DNA from: Hyphococcus lacteus
GTDB taxonomy: Bacteria; Pseudomonadota; Alphaproteobacteria; Caulobacterales; Parvularculaceae
Length of the DNA: 64,000 bases
Assembly (NCBI RefSeq): GCF_041058985.1
Contig: NZ_JBEHZE010000001.1
Location: 868,001-932,000 of the forward strand
Reading direction: 5' to 3'
Under the pieces are notes generated by a model. That model saw nothing but the letters and a program-made list of their open reading frames with translations, was not told the DNA's origin and made no database searches. Positions 53,020 through 61,906 of this stretch are shown here, piece after piece; within the stretch, counting starts at the first letter, position 1, and every line of letters starts with the position of its first letter. The translations under genes were made by a program, and so were the position numbers.

Positions 53020-54179
53020 GTTGTTCTGGCTTCGTTGATACAGCCAACAAGGCGCTTGATGTCTTCTTGGCGATGGTTAGCCGAAAACGTAAAGCGTAAC
53101 CTGGCCGTACCCGCAGCAACGGTCGGGGGCCTGATGGCTGTAACCAAAAAACCGTTCTCTTCGAGTGCCGCGGAGAACGCCATCGCTGCGTCAGCCTCGC
53201 CGATGATAAGCGGAACAATGGTGCTGGTGGGCGGGGGTAGGTTTAACATACGACAAAATAGTTTCGCGTTCTCCATTGCCTTGATGCCTAGTGTTTTTTC
53301 CTGTGCAATAATATCGAGTGAGGCGTTGATCGCGCCCAAAACAAAAGGTGGTAGGCCGGTCGTGTAGACAAAACTACGTGCACGGTTTTGTAAAAGTTGA
53401 ATGAATTCATTCGGTCCGCAAACATAGCCACCATAGACCCCAGCGGCTTTTGAAAGTGTTCCCATCTGTATTGGTGCGGGGTTTTCTTGCGTAAAAACGC
53501 CGAGGCCGTGGGCATCGTCTGTCATTAGCCACGCGCCAAATTCGCCACACAGAACGGACAGCGCAGATAGTGGTGCGCTATCACCGTCCATAGAAAAAAC
53601 TGTCTCTGTAATGACGAGTATGTTTCCGTTGGTGCGCACTTGCTCCAATATCGTGCGGGCGTGGTCTATATCATTGTGCCGAAAAATTTGAATGTCTGCA
53701 CCAGATAGACGCGCCCCAGCGTGGATGCAGGAATGGACGAGGGCATCAAGAAGTATGACGTCGCCTTTCCTCGCGAGGGTGGGGATGGTGCCTACATTTG
53801 CAAGATAGCCTGAGCCAAATAACAGCGCCGCTTCTGTGCCTTTCATGGTGCTGAGTTTTGTTTCGATTTCTAAATTCAGCGGGTTATCCCCCGTCACCAA
53901 ACGCGAGGCCCCCGAACCGGCACCATATTGTTTGGCGGCACTAATCCCCGCTTCGATCACGCGCGGATCTGTGCTCAGGCCTAAATAGTCATTGTCGCTA
54001 AATGAAATCAGGTCGCGGCCTGTCCGGAGGGCCTTACTTTGGCCGGATCGGGCGGTCGGGGTTAGGGTCCGCCGCAACCCTTTGGCAGCAAGTGCTTCCA
54101 GTTTTTCGGTTGCAAACGACGCAATCGATTTTGTGCGGCGGTGTTCAGCTGGATTGGCAGGGCGGTTGATTTGGGTCAT
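53016..54179 (-). CDS. bioF: 8-amino-7-oxononanoate synthase BioF
   Basis: 387 residues, a PLP-dependent alpha-oxoamine synthase. FSDNDYLGLS, GAGSGASRLVTG, LLFGSGYLANVG, DDAHGLGVF and GTLSKAAG with PLP Lys244 are all conserved. It condenses pimeloyl-thioester with alanine. It diverges from bioA across 62 bp, which must hold both promoters; I found no BioR-like palindrome there. Confidence 0.95.
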   Translation of the reverse strand: MTQINRPANPAEHRRTKSIASFATEKLEALAAKGLRRTLTPTARSGQSKALRTGRDLISFSDNDYLGLSTDPRVIEAGISAAKQYGAGSGASRLVTGDNPLNLEIETKLSTMKGTEAALLFGSGYLANVGTIPTLARKGDVILLDALVHSCIHAGARLSGADIQIFRHNDIDHARTILEQVRTNGNILVITETVFSMDGDSAPLSALSVLCGEFGAWLMTDDAHGLGVFTQENPAPIQMGTLSKAAGVYGGYVCGPNEFIQLLQNRARSFVYTTGLPPFVLGAINASLDIIAQEKTLGIKAMENAKLFCRMLNLPPPTSTIVPLIIGEADAAMAFSAALEENGFLVTAIRPPTVAAGTARLRFTFSANHRQEDIKRLVGCINEARTT

Positions 54180-54241
54180 GGCCGGTGTAGGTACTCCACA
54201 GATCGCTGTGACCGCAAGCGTTCATAGAAAGGTAAGTACGA

Positions 54242-55510
54242 ATGAGTGAACCCACATGGCTTGTTGAAGGTCTTGACCACATTTGGTTGCCGTATTCGCA
54301 AATGAAAACGGCTCCACGCCCGGCAGCAGCGGTGAAGACCAATGGCGTCACCATTCATATGGGTGATGGTCGAACCTTGATCGACGGAGTTGCGAGTTGG
54401 TGGACGTCTGCTCATGGTTATAACCATCCCCATATTCTTGGCGCAGTTCGTGAGCAACTGTCTGTCATGCCCCATGTGATGCTCGGCGGGTTGGCACACG
54501 AACAGCCCTATCGGTTGGCGAGTCGCCTAGCGGCCATGACTCCGGGCGATCTAACGCGGGTATTCTTTACAGAGTCAGGCTCGGTCGCCGTGGAAGTCGC
54601 GATGAAAATTGCGATGCAATATTGGCGAAATAAAACCGGAGAGTCGCGGAACAAATTCGTCTCGTTCAAAGGTGGGTATCATGGCGATACATTCGCGACC
54701 ATGGCGGTGTGCGACCCCGAGGAGGGAATGCATAGTTTGTTTGCTGGTGCGGTAGCATCGCAGCACGTAATTGATCTGCCTAAAGATGAAGAAGCGACGT
54801 CTGCTCTCGATCAATTATTGGCTGAGCACAAAGATATCGCTGCTATTCTTGTTGAGCCATTGCTGCAAGGTGCAGGGGGGATGCGAATTTATGAGCCGAG
54901 TACATTACGGCAGATGCGGAAAATTTGCAGCGCGCATGGTGTGTTGTTGATCTTTGACGAAATTTTCACTGGGTTTGGCCGCACCGGCGCAATGTTTGCG
55001 AGTGAAAAAGCCGGGGTGACGCCCGACATTATGACGTTGGGAAAGGCACTCACGGGTGGTGTCGCACCGCTTGCGGTCACTATTACCAGCGAAGAGGTTT
55101 ATGCTGAATTTCATGATGATGATGCGACAAAAGCATTGATGCATGGCCCCACTTTTTGTGGTCATGCACTCGGGTGCGCGGCGGCCAACGCCTCGCTTGA
55201 TCTTTTTGAAAACGAGCCGCGAATAGCGCAAGCGTTGGATATTGAAAACCAGTTGCGGACATCGCTGTCTCCGCTTGCCGATTTGTCGGGTGTTGAAGAC
55301 GTACGTATTCTCGGGGCGATGGGCGCTGTTGAAATGGTGTCGGATTTTGATGTCGATAAGGCCCGTGCGGATTTTATCGACATGGGGCTTTTCGTTCGCC
55401 CGTTGGGTCGCGTGATCTATTTAACCCCGGCATTGACTATTGAAGCCAAAGATCTGCGGCGTTTGACCGATGGCGTCATAGAAATGGCGCGCCGTTTAAG
55501 CGCGCCATAA
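54242..55510 (+). CDS. bioA: Adenosylmethionine-8-amino-7-oxononanoate aminotransferase BioA
   Basis: 422 residues, class III PLP aminotransferase. IWLPYSQMK at the start (compare WHPYTQM), DGVASWWTSAHGYNHP, FFTESGSVAVEVAMKIAMQYW, GGYHGDTFATMAVCDPE, LLIFDEIFTGFGRTG and TLGKALTGG with PLP Lys268 are visible. It uses SAM as amino donor to make DAPA. It lies alone on the plus strand against bioF-bioD-tusA; bioB and pimelate genes are not in the window. Confidence 0.95.
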   Translation: MSEPTWLVEGLDHIWLPYSQMKTAPRPAAAVKTNGVTIHMGDGRTLIDGVASWWTSAHGYNHPHILGAVREQLSVMPHVMLGGLAHEQPYRLASRLAAMTPGDLTRVFFTESGSVAVEVAMKIAMQYWRNKTGESRNKFVSFKGGYHGDTFATMAVCDPEEGMHSLFAGAVASQHVIDLPKDEEATSALDQLLAEHKDIAAILVEPLLQGAGGMRIYEPSTLRQMRKICSAHGVLLIFDEIFTGFGRTGAMFASEKAGVTPDIMTLGKALTGGVAPLAVTITSEEVYAEFHDDDATKALMHGPTFCGHALGCAAANASLDLFENEPRIAQALDIENQLRTSLSPLADLSGVEDVRILGAMGAVEMVSDFDVDKARADFIDMGLFVRPLGRVIYLTPALTIEAKDLRRLTDGVIEMARRLSAP

Positions 55511-55524
55511 TGAAAGTCGTCAAA

Positions 55525-56277
55525 TTATTTTTTGAAATGATCGGTTACGTCTTTCATCGAGAATGGAAAGACGATCGTGTTGGTGCGATCACCGGCAATG
55601 TCCTGAAGCGAGTTCAAATAACGAAGCTCCATCGCGCCGGGTGAGGTGGCAAGAATGGTCGCCGCTTCCGATAGTTTCGCTGCTGCTTGTTGCTCGCCTT
55701 CAGCGAGGATGATTTTTGACCGTCGCTCGCGCTCGGCTTCGGCCTGACGCGCAATGGCGCGGATCATCGACGGGTCAACATCGACGTGCTTAATCTCAAC
55801 ATTGGAAACTTTGATCCCCCAGGCTTCTGTTTGGTGATCTAGAATTGATTGAATGTCTTTGTTGAGCTTGTCGCGTTCTTGCAGCATTTCGTCGAGGTCA
55901 TGTTTACCCAGCACTGAACGCAACGTGGTCTGTGCGAGTTGGCTGGTCGCAGCCATATAATTCTCGACCTGAACAACGGCGCGGACAGAATCAACCACAC
56001 GATAATAGATCACTGCATTGACTTTAACAGACACGTTGTCCTGAGAAATCACGTCTTGTGTTGGTACATCATGAACCAAGGTCCGCATATCGACTTTACG
56101 CATTTGCTGGATAATCGGTACCAAGATGATAAGGCCAGGGCCAGAGGCTTTGTTGCCAACACGACCAAGCGTAAAAATAACCCCTTTCTCATATTCTTTG
56201 AGAATTTTGATGATGTTTGTCGCGAGAAATAGTCCGATCACGATGAAGGGGAGAAGGTATCCAATACCGCCAAACAT
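55525..56277 (-). CDS. Slipin (stomatin-like SPFH protein)
   Basis: 250 residues. One N-terminal membrane segment (LLPFIVIGLFLATNI) is followed by EYEKGVIFTLGRV, the SPFH/band-7 core (VDMRTLVHDVPTQDVISQDNVSVKVNAVIYYRV) and a long helix (AIARQAEAERERRSKIILAEGE) for oligomers. Slipins form cage-like membrane microdomains. It is the last gene of an operon with two NfeD genes, the known slipin/NfeD pairing; NfeD proteases cut slipin C-termini. Confidence 0.93.
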   Translation of the reverse strand: MFGGIGYLLPFIVIGLFLATNIIKILKEYEKGVIFTLGRVGNKASGPGLIILVPIIQQMRKVDMRTLVHDVPTQDVISQDNVSVKVNAVIYYRVVDSVRAVVQVENYMAATSQLAQTTLRSVLGKHDLDEMLQERDKLNKDIQSILDHQTEAWGIKVSNVEIKHVDVDPSMIRAIARQAEAERERRSKIILAEGEQQAAAKLSEAATILATSPGAMELRYLNSLQDIAGDRTNTIVFPFSMKDVTDHFKK

Positions 56278-56321
56278 AGGCCGCTCCTTTATTTAATGCC
56301 GATACACGAGATCAATGTGCG

Positions 56322-56633
56322 TCAGGCGGGTTTCTTTTTTACCTGTAACTTAAGCCCATTTACGGACGCAACCGTGACAGCGTCACCGGGTATTAGGTCA
56401 TCAGATGAACTCGCGCTCCAAAGCTCACCACCAGCGGAAACAAAACCTTTGCCATTTTCCCACTCGACAACTTCCGCATGTTGAACATTCATGGCATCGC
56501 CAAGCCGGAAGGGGGTCTTCCACCGCATAAAAAATAGGCCATAAATTTTTGCAAGGGCGACAATGGCAAAACCCGCAAGGAGGGCGATGCCAACGAATAC
56601 CATCGGATTAGGGGGCACATGCAAGTTTTCCAT
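56322..56633 (-). CDS. Short NfeD-like OB-fold protein
   Basis: 103 residues: one membrane helix (VFVGIALLAGFAIVALAKIYGLFF) and a C-terminal OB-like domain (HAEVVEWENGKGFVSAGGELWSA, GDAVTVASVNGLKLQVKKKP) that matches the end of NfeD (compare RWRARSDKPLSPGDKVRV in the neighbour). It is encoded between the full NfeD protease and slipin, and probably bridges the two. Confidence 0.85.
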   Translation of the reverse strand: MENLHVPPNPMVFVGIALLAGFAIVALAKIYGLFFMRWKTPFRLGDAMNVQHAEVVEWENGKGFVSAGGELWSASSSDDLIPGDAVTVASVNGLKLQVKKKPA

Positions 56634-56642
56634 GGCTGGACA

Positions 56643-58154
56643 TTAAGCCTCTTTGGGTTGCAATCCGCTTAAGAATCCAGTGGATTTTGCTTGCTTTACG
56701 ATTAAAACCAGCCCTTCAATTTCCACCACGCGGACCTTGTCGCCCGGAGAAAGCGGTTTATCGGATCGCGCGCGCCAGCGTTCGCCTTCGACGATGACCC
56801 AACCTTCGCGGCCGTCCCAATCATCGACAACTCCCTCGCGTTTGCGAATGGCTTCGCCACCGATCATGGGGCCATGGCTGCGAGAGCCTACGATTGCGAA
56901 AAGAACCAACGCAAGAAAACCGCCTGCGCATACGAGAATTGTTGCGATAACCGGGGTGGAAACTCGGAATCCTTCGGGGAATACGACGAATAATCCGAAA
57001 CCAAATAAAATGAGACCTGCAAGCCCTATCAAGCCCAGTGTCGGCGTATAGGCCTCGACCGCCATAAACACCGCACCGACCCCAATAAGCGCCAAGCCAA
57101 GGCCGTTATAGGGAAGGACTTGAAACGCATAAAAGCCGAGCAAGAGACATGTAACGCCAACTGCGCCTGGAAAGATTGATCCGGGATTCCACATCTCGAT
57201 GATGATGCCTGTCGTCGCTAATGACATAAGAATGACAGCTACATTTGGATCAGCGATAAAGCTGAGAATACGCTCGGCTAACGTTGCGACGATCCGTTCG
57301 AGTTTTACATTTTCCGTAACAAGCGTTTTGTCACCGGATGCGGTTTTGACCGTTTTGCCGTTCATCTGTGTCAAGAGATCATCAATATCGTCGGCGACAA
57401 TATCAACAACCCCAAGCTTTAAGGCTTCATTTGCAGTAATAGATACGGCATCTCGTACGGCACTCTCGGCCCAATCGGCATTGCGGTCGCGCTCTTCTGC
57501 CAAAGCTCGAATATAGGCAACCGAGTCGTTGATGATCTTGGCGCGGAGCGCATTTGGGGTGGAAAGCGGATCAGAGTCCGCAGGCTCTATTTTTTCTGCT
57601 TCTTCATTGGTTGCGGTTTCGTCGGTGCTTTCGCTGGCGTCGATATTGTCCGCTTGTTCAGGGCTATCGGTTTTTTCGTCATCACCGATGCCGGGATCAT
57701 TTTCATCAAATGGGCTATCTTTCGACGGTGTACCGCCTACTTCGACCGGCGTCGCGGCACCTGTGTTGGTCGCCGGGGCCATTGCGGAAACATGGGCGGA
57801 ATACATGATGTAGAGGCCGGCACTTGCCGACCGCGCCCCTTGCGGTGAGACATAGGTAGCAACGGGGGTGTCGGATGCGAGAATGGCTTTGATGATGGTT
57901 TTCATCGAGTCCATCAATCCGCCGGGCGTATCAATTTCGAGGATGATAATTTCTTTGCCGCTGTCCGACGCTGCTTTGATTTCGCGTGCGAGATATTGGG
58001 CAACGGGCGGCGTGACTGCACCATTTAGGGTCAGGATTACGCCTGAACGATTCGTGTCCGGTGCTGGCTGTGCAATAGCCGACAACCCAAACATCAATGC
58101 GCTCAGCGCGAGTAGTCCCGCAAAAAACTGTAGCCGAATTTGGTGCGCCATCAT
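56643..58154 (-). CDS. NfeD-type membrane serine protease (ClpP class)
   Basis: 503 residues. Signal or anchor at the N-terminus, a ClpP-like domain with IIILEIDTPGGLMDSM and the nucleophile Ser111 in ARSASAGLYIM, and the general base Lys206 in RAKIINDSVAYIRALAEERDRNADWAE. Between them (about 139-200) lies an acidic insert rich in Asp/Glu/Ser not seen in short members. Four or more membrane helices and a C-terminal OB domain (EGERWRARSDKPLSPGDKVRV) follow. Operon with short NfeD and slipin. The catalytic pair is inferred by comparison with the archaeal enzyme. Confidence 0.9.
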   Translation of the reverse strand: MMAHQIRLQFFAGLLALSALMFGLSAIAQPAPDTNRSGVILTLNGAVTPPVAQYLAREIKAASDSGKEIIILEIDTPGGLMDSMKTIIKAILASDTPVATYVSPQGARSASAGLYIMYSAHVSAMAPATNTGAATPVEVGGTPSKDSPFDENDPGIGDDEKTDSPEQADNIDASESTDETATNEEAEKIEPADSDPLSTPNALRAKIINDSVAYIRALAEERDRNADWAESAVRDAVSITANEALKLGVVDIVADDIDDLLTQMNGKTVKTASGDKTLVTENVKLERIVATLAERILSFIADPNVAVILMSLATTGIIIEMWNPGSIFPGAVGVTCLLLGFYAFQVLPYNGLGLALIGVGAVFMAVEAYTPTLGLIGLAGLILFGFGLFVVFPEGFRVSTPVIATILVCAGGFLALVLFAIVGSRSHGPMIGGEAIRKREGVVDDWDGREGWVIVEGERWRARSDKPLSPGDKVRVVEIEGLVLIVKQAKSTGFLSGLQPKEA

Positions 58155-58348
58155 GCTCTCGCCCCTCCAGATGCCTCCCTTTAAGATAGAGGCGAATTGG
58201 GCGGAATCAACGGACGATTGAGTTTGGGCGCAAAATCACGAGTTTTGACCGGGCAAGGCAAACCCTCTTAATGGGTGGAAATGGCCAAAATCCTCAGCCT
58301 GTCTGTCTGAGTTCCAGATCGAGAATGCCGAATAGCACGGAGAAACAT

Positions 58349-58732
58349 ATGCGACGGATCATCCAGATATTAGCCGTTATCTATGTGCTCAACAGCCTTT
58401 ATATGTTGATTATGCCCTTTGATTGGTATGAAAACACGCCCGGCGTTTCCATGCTTGGTCCGTATAACACGCACTTTGTACGCGATGTCGGGCTAGTTTA
58501 TTTGATTAGCGCAGCGGGTATGTTTTGGGGGGTGCGCCCCCGTCAGGTGAACGTATTAATTTTTGCCAGTATCTGGCCGGCGTTACACGCGATCTATCAC
58601 TTTTGGATGTGGGTTGGACGCGACTTCGCCCTAGACCAAGTCGCGCTTGTTAATTTGGTCGGTATTCAAATCCCCGCATGGCTAACGCTGTTTATTGCGA
58701 TGCGCATGCGGCGATCGAATTTGTTACCTTAA
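58349..58732 (+). CDS. Small polytopic membrane protein, 127 aa
   Basis: 127 residues with about four hydrophobic segments: IIQILAVIYVLNSLYMLIMP, GLVYLISAAGMFWGVRP, VLIFASIWPALHAIYHFWMW and LVNLVGIQIPAWLTLFIAMRM. The WYENTPGVSMLGPYNTHFVRD loop between the first two has conserved-looking polar residues. No family recognised with certainty. CGGAGA before the ATG at 58349 supports that start. Convergent with the threonine dehydratase gene. Confidence 0.7.
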   Translation: MRRIIQILAVIYVLNSLYMLIMPFDWYENTPGVSMLGPYNTHFVRDVGLVYLISAAGMFWGVRPRQVNVLIFASIWPALHAIYHFWMWVGRDFALDQVALVNLVGIQIPAWLTLFIAMRMRRSNLLP

Positions 58733-59961
58733 TAGGCTGCGATCTCAACTTCGTAACCTTCTTTACGCAGATTATCGATGATGCGGTTCAAATGATCTCG
58801 GCCTTGGGTGTCAATCGTAACATCCATGCAGGTCATTTTAGCGGGAAGGTCGGAGTAAGTGCGGTGGTGGCCAACATCGATCAGGTTGCCATCCTGATTG
58901 GCGATGATCGTTGCCACACGTACAAGTTGACCCGGCATATCAAGTAGCTGAATGCGCAGTCGTGCGAGGCGCCCTGAACGAGCGAGATCACGCATCAGGA
59001 TCATGGAAAGCAGGCGCGCATCGATATTGCCGCCGCACAACACTAAGCCGACCGTTTTTCCTGCGAACCGCGCTGGGTCATCCATAATCGCGGCAAGTCC
59101 CGCAGCGCCAGCGCCTTCTACGAGGACCTTTTGTTCGTTCATTAAAATAGACAGAGATCGCTCAAGCGTGCGTTCGTCCACAAGGACGATGTCATCAACG
59201 GAATCTGCGACGATTTGCTGAGTAAGGGCACCAGCTTCTTTAACGGCGATCCCTTCGGCTAATGTGTTGCCGCCGGTGGGGCGATCACCGCCATCCCGTG
59301 TGTTTAACATTGATGGAAACAGGGCGGTTTGTACACCGATGACTTCGGTATCAGGGTTTATATCTTTTGTTGCGAGTGCCATACCAGCAATTAATCCGCC
59401 ACCACCGATCGGCACGATCAGCGCATCAAACCGCGGGCCGTCTTCTATCATTTCAAGTGCGATTGTGCCCTGTCCCGCGATGACATCGGGGTCATCAAAC
59501 GGATGGACAAAAACAAGACTACGGTCAGTTTGTATTTGTGACGCCGCTTTCTTGGCTTCGTCAAAATCATTCCCCACAAGGACGACCTCGGCACCAAGTT
59601 CGCGGGTTTGGCGCACTTTTACGTCGGGCGTGGTGATGGGCATCACGATGGTTGCGGGAATGCCCAATGCTCGTGCGTGGCGCGCTAAACCTTGGGCGTG
59701 GTTGCCCGCTGACGCGGCGATGACACCGCGTGTGCGTTCTTCGTCCGACAGTAATAAAAGTTTGTTTAGGGCACCGCGCTCCTTGAACGCGCCGGTATAT
59801 TGTAGGTTTTCGAGCTTTAACCAAATGTCCGCGCCGGTCATGGCGGACAGTTTTTCCGCGTGAATAATTGGCGTGCGCGTAATCCGTCCTGCGATGCGTG
59901 GTGCAGCGGCACGTACGTCATCGGCGGTAGGAGGGGCGACAGGCAATATTTGCGGTTTCAT
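58729..59961 (-). CDS. ilvA: Threonine ammonia-lyase with C-terminal ACT domain
   Basis: 410 residues, PLP-dependent. YTGAFKERGALNKLL carries PLP Lys60, AASAGNHAQGLARHA binds the substrate, IVPIGGGGLIAGMA holds the phosphate loop, and LCGGNIDARLLS is the Ser/Gly site. The C-terminal part has one ACT domain (RLARLRIQLLDMPGQLVRVATIIANQDGNLIDVGHHRTYSDLP). The length is that of the short IlvA/TdcB-type form, which deaminates threonine to 2-oxobutanoate and may be anabolic or catabolic. The start at 59961 fits the family. Confidence 0.93.
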   Translation of the reverse strand: MKPQILPVAPPTADDVRAAAPRIAGRITRTPIIHAEKLSAMTGADIWLKLENLQYTGAFKERGALNKLLLLSDEERTRGVIAASAGNHAQGLARHARALGIPATIVMPITTPDVKVRQTRELGAEVVLVGNDFDEAKKAASQIQTDRSLVFVHPFDDPDVIAGQGTIALEMIEDGPRFDALIVPIGGGGLIAGMALATKDINPDTEVIGVQTALFPSMLNTRDGGDRPTGGNTLAEGIAVKEAGALTQQIVADSVDDIVLVDERTLERSLSILMNEQKVLVEGAGAAGLAAIMDDPARFAGKTVGLVLCGGNIDARLLSMILMRDLARSGRLARLRIQLLDMPGQLVRVATIIANQDGNLIDVGHHRTYSDLPAKMTCMDVTIDTQGRDHLNRIIDNLRKEGYEVEIAAY

Positions 59962-60077
59962 TGTTCTATCCGTATCTAAAGGGCCGTATTCAAGGTTAAA
60001 GGGAGTTACAGCCCTGACAGTTTCGCAGCGCAGCAACCCTGCCCATTTGGCGCATATGTTCACAGAGGTCTAGTTTT

Positions 60078-61511
60078 TTGGCTGAAAATTATCATCCTGA
60101 TCCCGTTTTTGTCCGTCTTGGCGATGAAAAGGGTGCACCATTTTACGACCTGGTCGCCCCAGCGGACTTCCCAGAACTCAATTTGCGCTATCGCAACCAA
60201 AGATGGGCAGAGGCAGTAGGTCTAGGCGAGTTGAGTGAGGCTGATTGGCTCCGCCATTTCGGTCGCTTTGACCCGTTACCCAAAAACCAAATGCAGCCTG
60301 TTGCAATCCGGTATCATGGCCATCAATTTCGGTCCTATAATCCCGATATAGGCGACGGTCGCGGCTTTTTGTTTGCGCAGTTACGCGACCATCAAAACCG
60401 GTTGCTAGATCTAGGGACAAAGGGGTCGGGGCAAACCCCCTATTCGCGTTCTGGCGATGGGCGTTTAACACTTAAAGGTGGTGTCAGAGAGGTTCTGGCG
60501 ACCGAAATGCTTGAGGCCCTCGGTGTCTATACGTCAAAAACATTCAGCCTGATTGAGACTGGTGAACAGCTGGCGCGCAATGATGAACCGTCGCCCACCC
60601 GTTCAGCGGTGCTCGTTCGGCTGTCGCATTCCCATGTGCGGTTCGGCGCGTTTCAACGATTGGCCTATGAAGAAAACCATGCCGCCGTGCGGGCGCTTGT
60701 GGATTATTCAGTTAGCCATTTTTACCCAGAATTGGCGCAGTTTGAGGGGGATACTCGGGTTGTCGAATTTTTCAAAAAAGTTATCGAACGAACCGCAAAA
60801 ACTGCCGCGCAATGGATGGCAGCAGGCTTTGTTCATGGCGTTCTGAATACGGACAATATGAATATCACGGGCGAAAGTTTTGACTATGGCCCATGGCGTT
60901 TTGCGCCGACCGCTGATCCGAATTTTACCGCTGCTTATTTTGATCAAACGGGCCTATACTCGTTTGGTCGACAAGCGGAAGCATGCGCGTGGAATCTTGC
61001 CCAGTTGGGCGGTGCGCTGTCGCGCGTAACTGATATTGATGCCTTAAACGACGCACTGCAAACCTATCCACCACATTATGAAACAGCGATGGCTGATGCA
61101 TTTTTTATGCGCCTTGGCATTCAGCGATCTGATGGTGATGATTTTGGGTTTGTCGCGAATTTATTGCGTTGGTTAAACGAAACCGGCGCGCCTTATGAGC
61201 AGGTTTTCTTTGACTGGTTTTGTGGCGCGGCATCGCGTAAGCGCGCAGAGCGTAGCCCCATCGCTGAACTTTACGTGCAAGACAAATTCAAAGATCTCGG
61301 CATTGCGCTAACAAGCTACCAGCCAGACCGGCCGGAACGGCTTGACCATGAATATTTTTCAGGATCGCCAACAACCATGTTGATTGATGAAGTTGAGGCA
61401 GTTTGGGCCCCCATTTCGGAGGGCGATGATTGGTCCCGCTTCGAGCAGAAAATCGCGAAAATACAGGAAATGCGTGCGGCCTATGAATTCGACGCCTCGC
61501 GCTATGGATGA
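60078..61511 (+). CDS. selO: SelO family protein adenylyltransferase (YdiU pseudokinase)
   Basis: 477 residues from a TTG start preceded by AGAGGT. The pseudokinase motifs are clear: IRYHGHQFRSYNPDIGDGRG, LDLGTKGSGQTPYSRSGDGRLTLKGGVREVLATEMLEALGV, LVRLSHSHVRFG, FVHGVLNTDNMNITGESFDYGPW with catalytic Asn and Asp near residue 256. SelO moves AMP to protein Ser/Thr/Tyr under redox control. After about residue 375 the sequence diverges, lacks the NPxxVLRN stretch and has no Cys near the C-terminus (ends DASRYG). Confidence 0.88.
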   Translation: MAENYHPDPVFVRLGDEKGAPFYDLVAPADFPELNLRYRNQRWAEAVGLGELSEADWLRHFGRFDPLPKNQMQPVAIRYHGHQFRSYNPDIGDGRGFLFAQLRDHQNRLLDLGTKGSGQTPYSRSGDGRLTLKGGVREVLATEMLEALGVYTSKTFSLIETGEQLARNDEPSPTRSAVLVRLSHSHVRFGAFQRLAYEENHAAVRALVDYSVSHFYPELAQFEGDTRVVEFFKKVIERTAKTAAQWMAAGFVHGVLNTDNMNITGESFDYGPWRFAPTADPNFTAAYFDQTGLYSFGRQAEACAWNLAQLGGALSRVTDIDALNDALQTYPPHYETAMADAFFMRLGIQRSDGDDFGFVANLLRWLNETGAPYEQVFFDWFCGAASRKRAERSPIAELYVQDKFKDLGIALTSYQPDRPERLDHEYFSGSPTTMLIDEVEAVWAPISEGDDWSRFEQKIAKIQEMRAAYEFDASRYG

Positions 61512-61515
61512 CCGG

Positions 61516-61650
61516 TTATTTCTTGCGGTTTTCCAAGCGCCGAACGCTTCGCTCAAGGACGCAAAGGCCCGCAATCGCTGTGTTTGTTACGATAAATCCC
61601 ATGATAACCCATTCGACTAAGCTAATAGTCTCAAACGCTATAAATGTCAT
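61516..61650 (-). CDS. Small single-pass membrane protein, 44 aa
   Basis: Too short for standard ORF calls. From the ATG at 61650 the frame encodes MTFIAFETISLVEWVIMG, then FIVTNTAIAGLCVLE and a basic tail RSVRRLENRKK, a single hydrophobic segment with a positive C-terminus. The Shine-Dalgarno AAGGGAGAG lies 7 nt upstream, unusually strong. It is convergent with selO (4 bp apart). Function unknown; expression needs proof. Confidence 0.5.
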   Translation of the reverse strand: MTFIAFETISLVEWVIMGFIVTNTAIAGLCVLERSVRRLENRKK

Positions 61651-61906
61651 AATCAAGCTCTCCCTTCTCGATTACGCATAGTCTCGGTCAAGTTTATGAA
61701 AATTTTGGCCAATTTTTTTGGGTTGTTGGCTAACGGCTGGTAACCTCAAAAATGGCGGATTTTCGCGGTCTGGCCCTTAATCCGGTTGGTTGTCTTGTTT
61801 CCAATTGCAATTTTTATCGTTAACATCTGATCACGGGCCCCCGCGCCATCCCATAGTTGGGGAGGATGGTGGGCGAGGGGTTGTCAGGGGAAGTCGTGAG
61901 GGGTCG

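Noticed and set aside
54180..54241. BioR or BirA operator between bioF and bioA
   Set aside because: I looked for TTAT-N2-ATAA type palindromes and found none.
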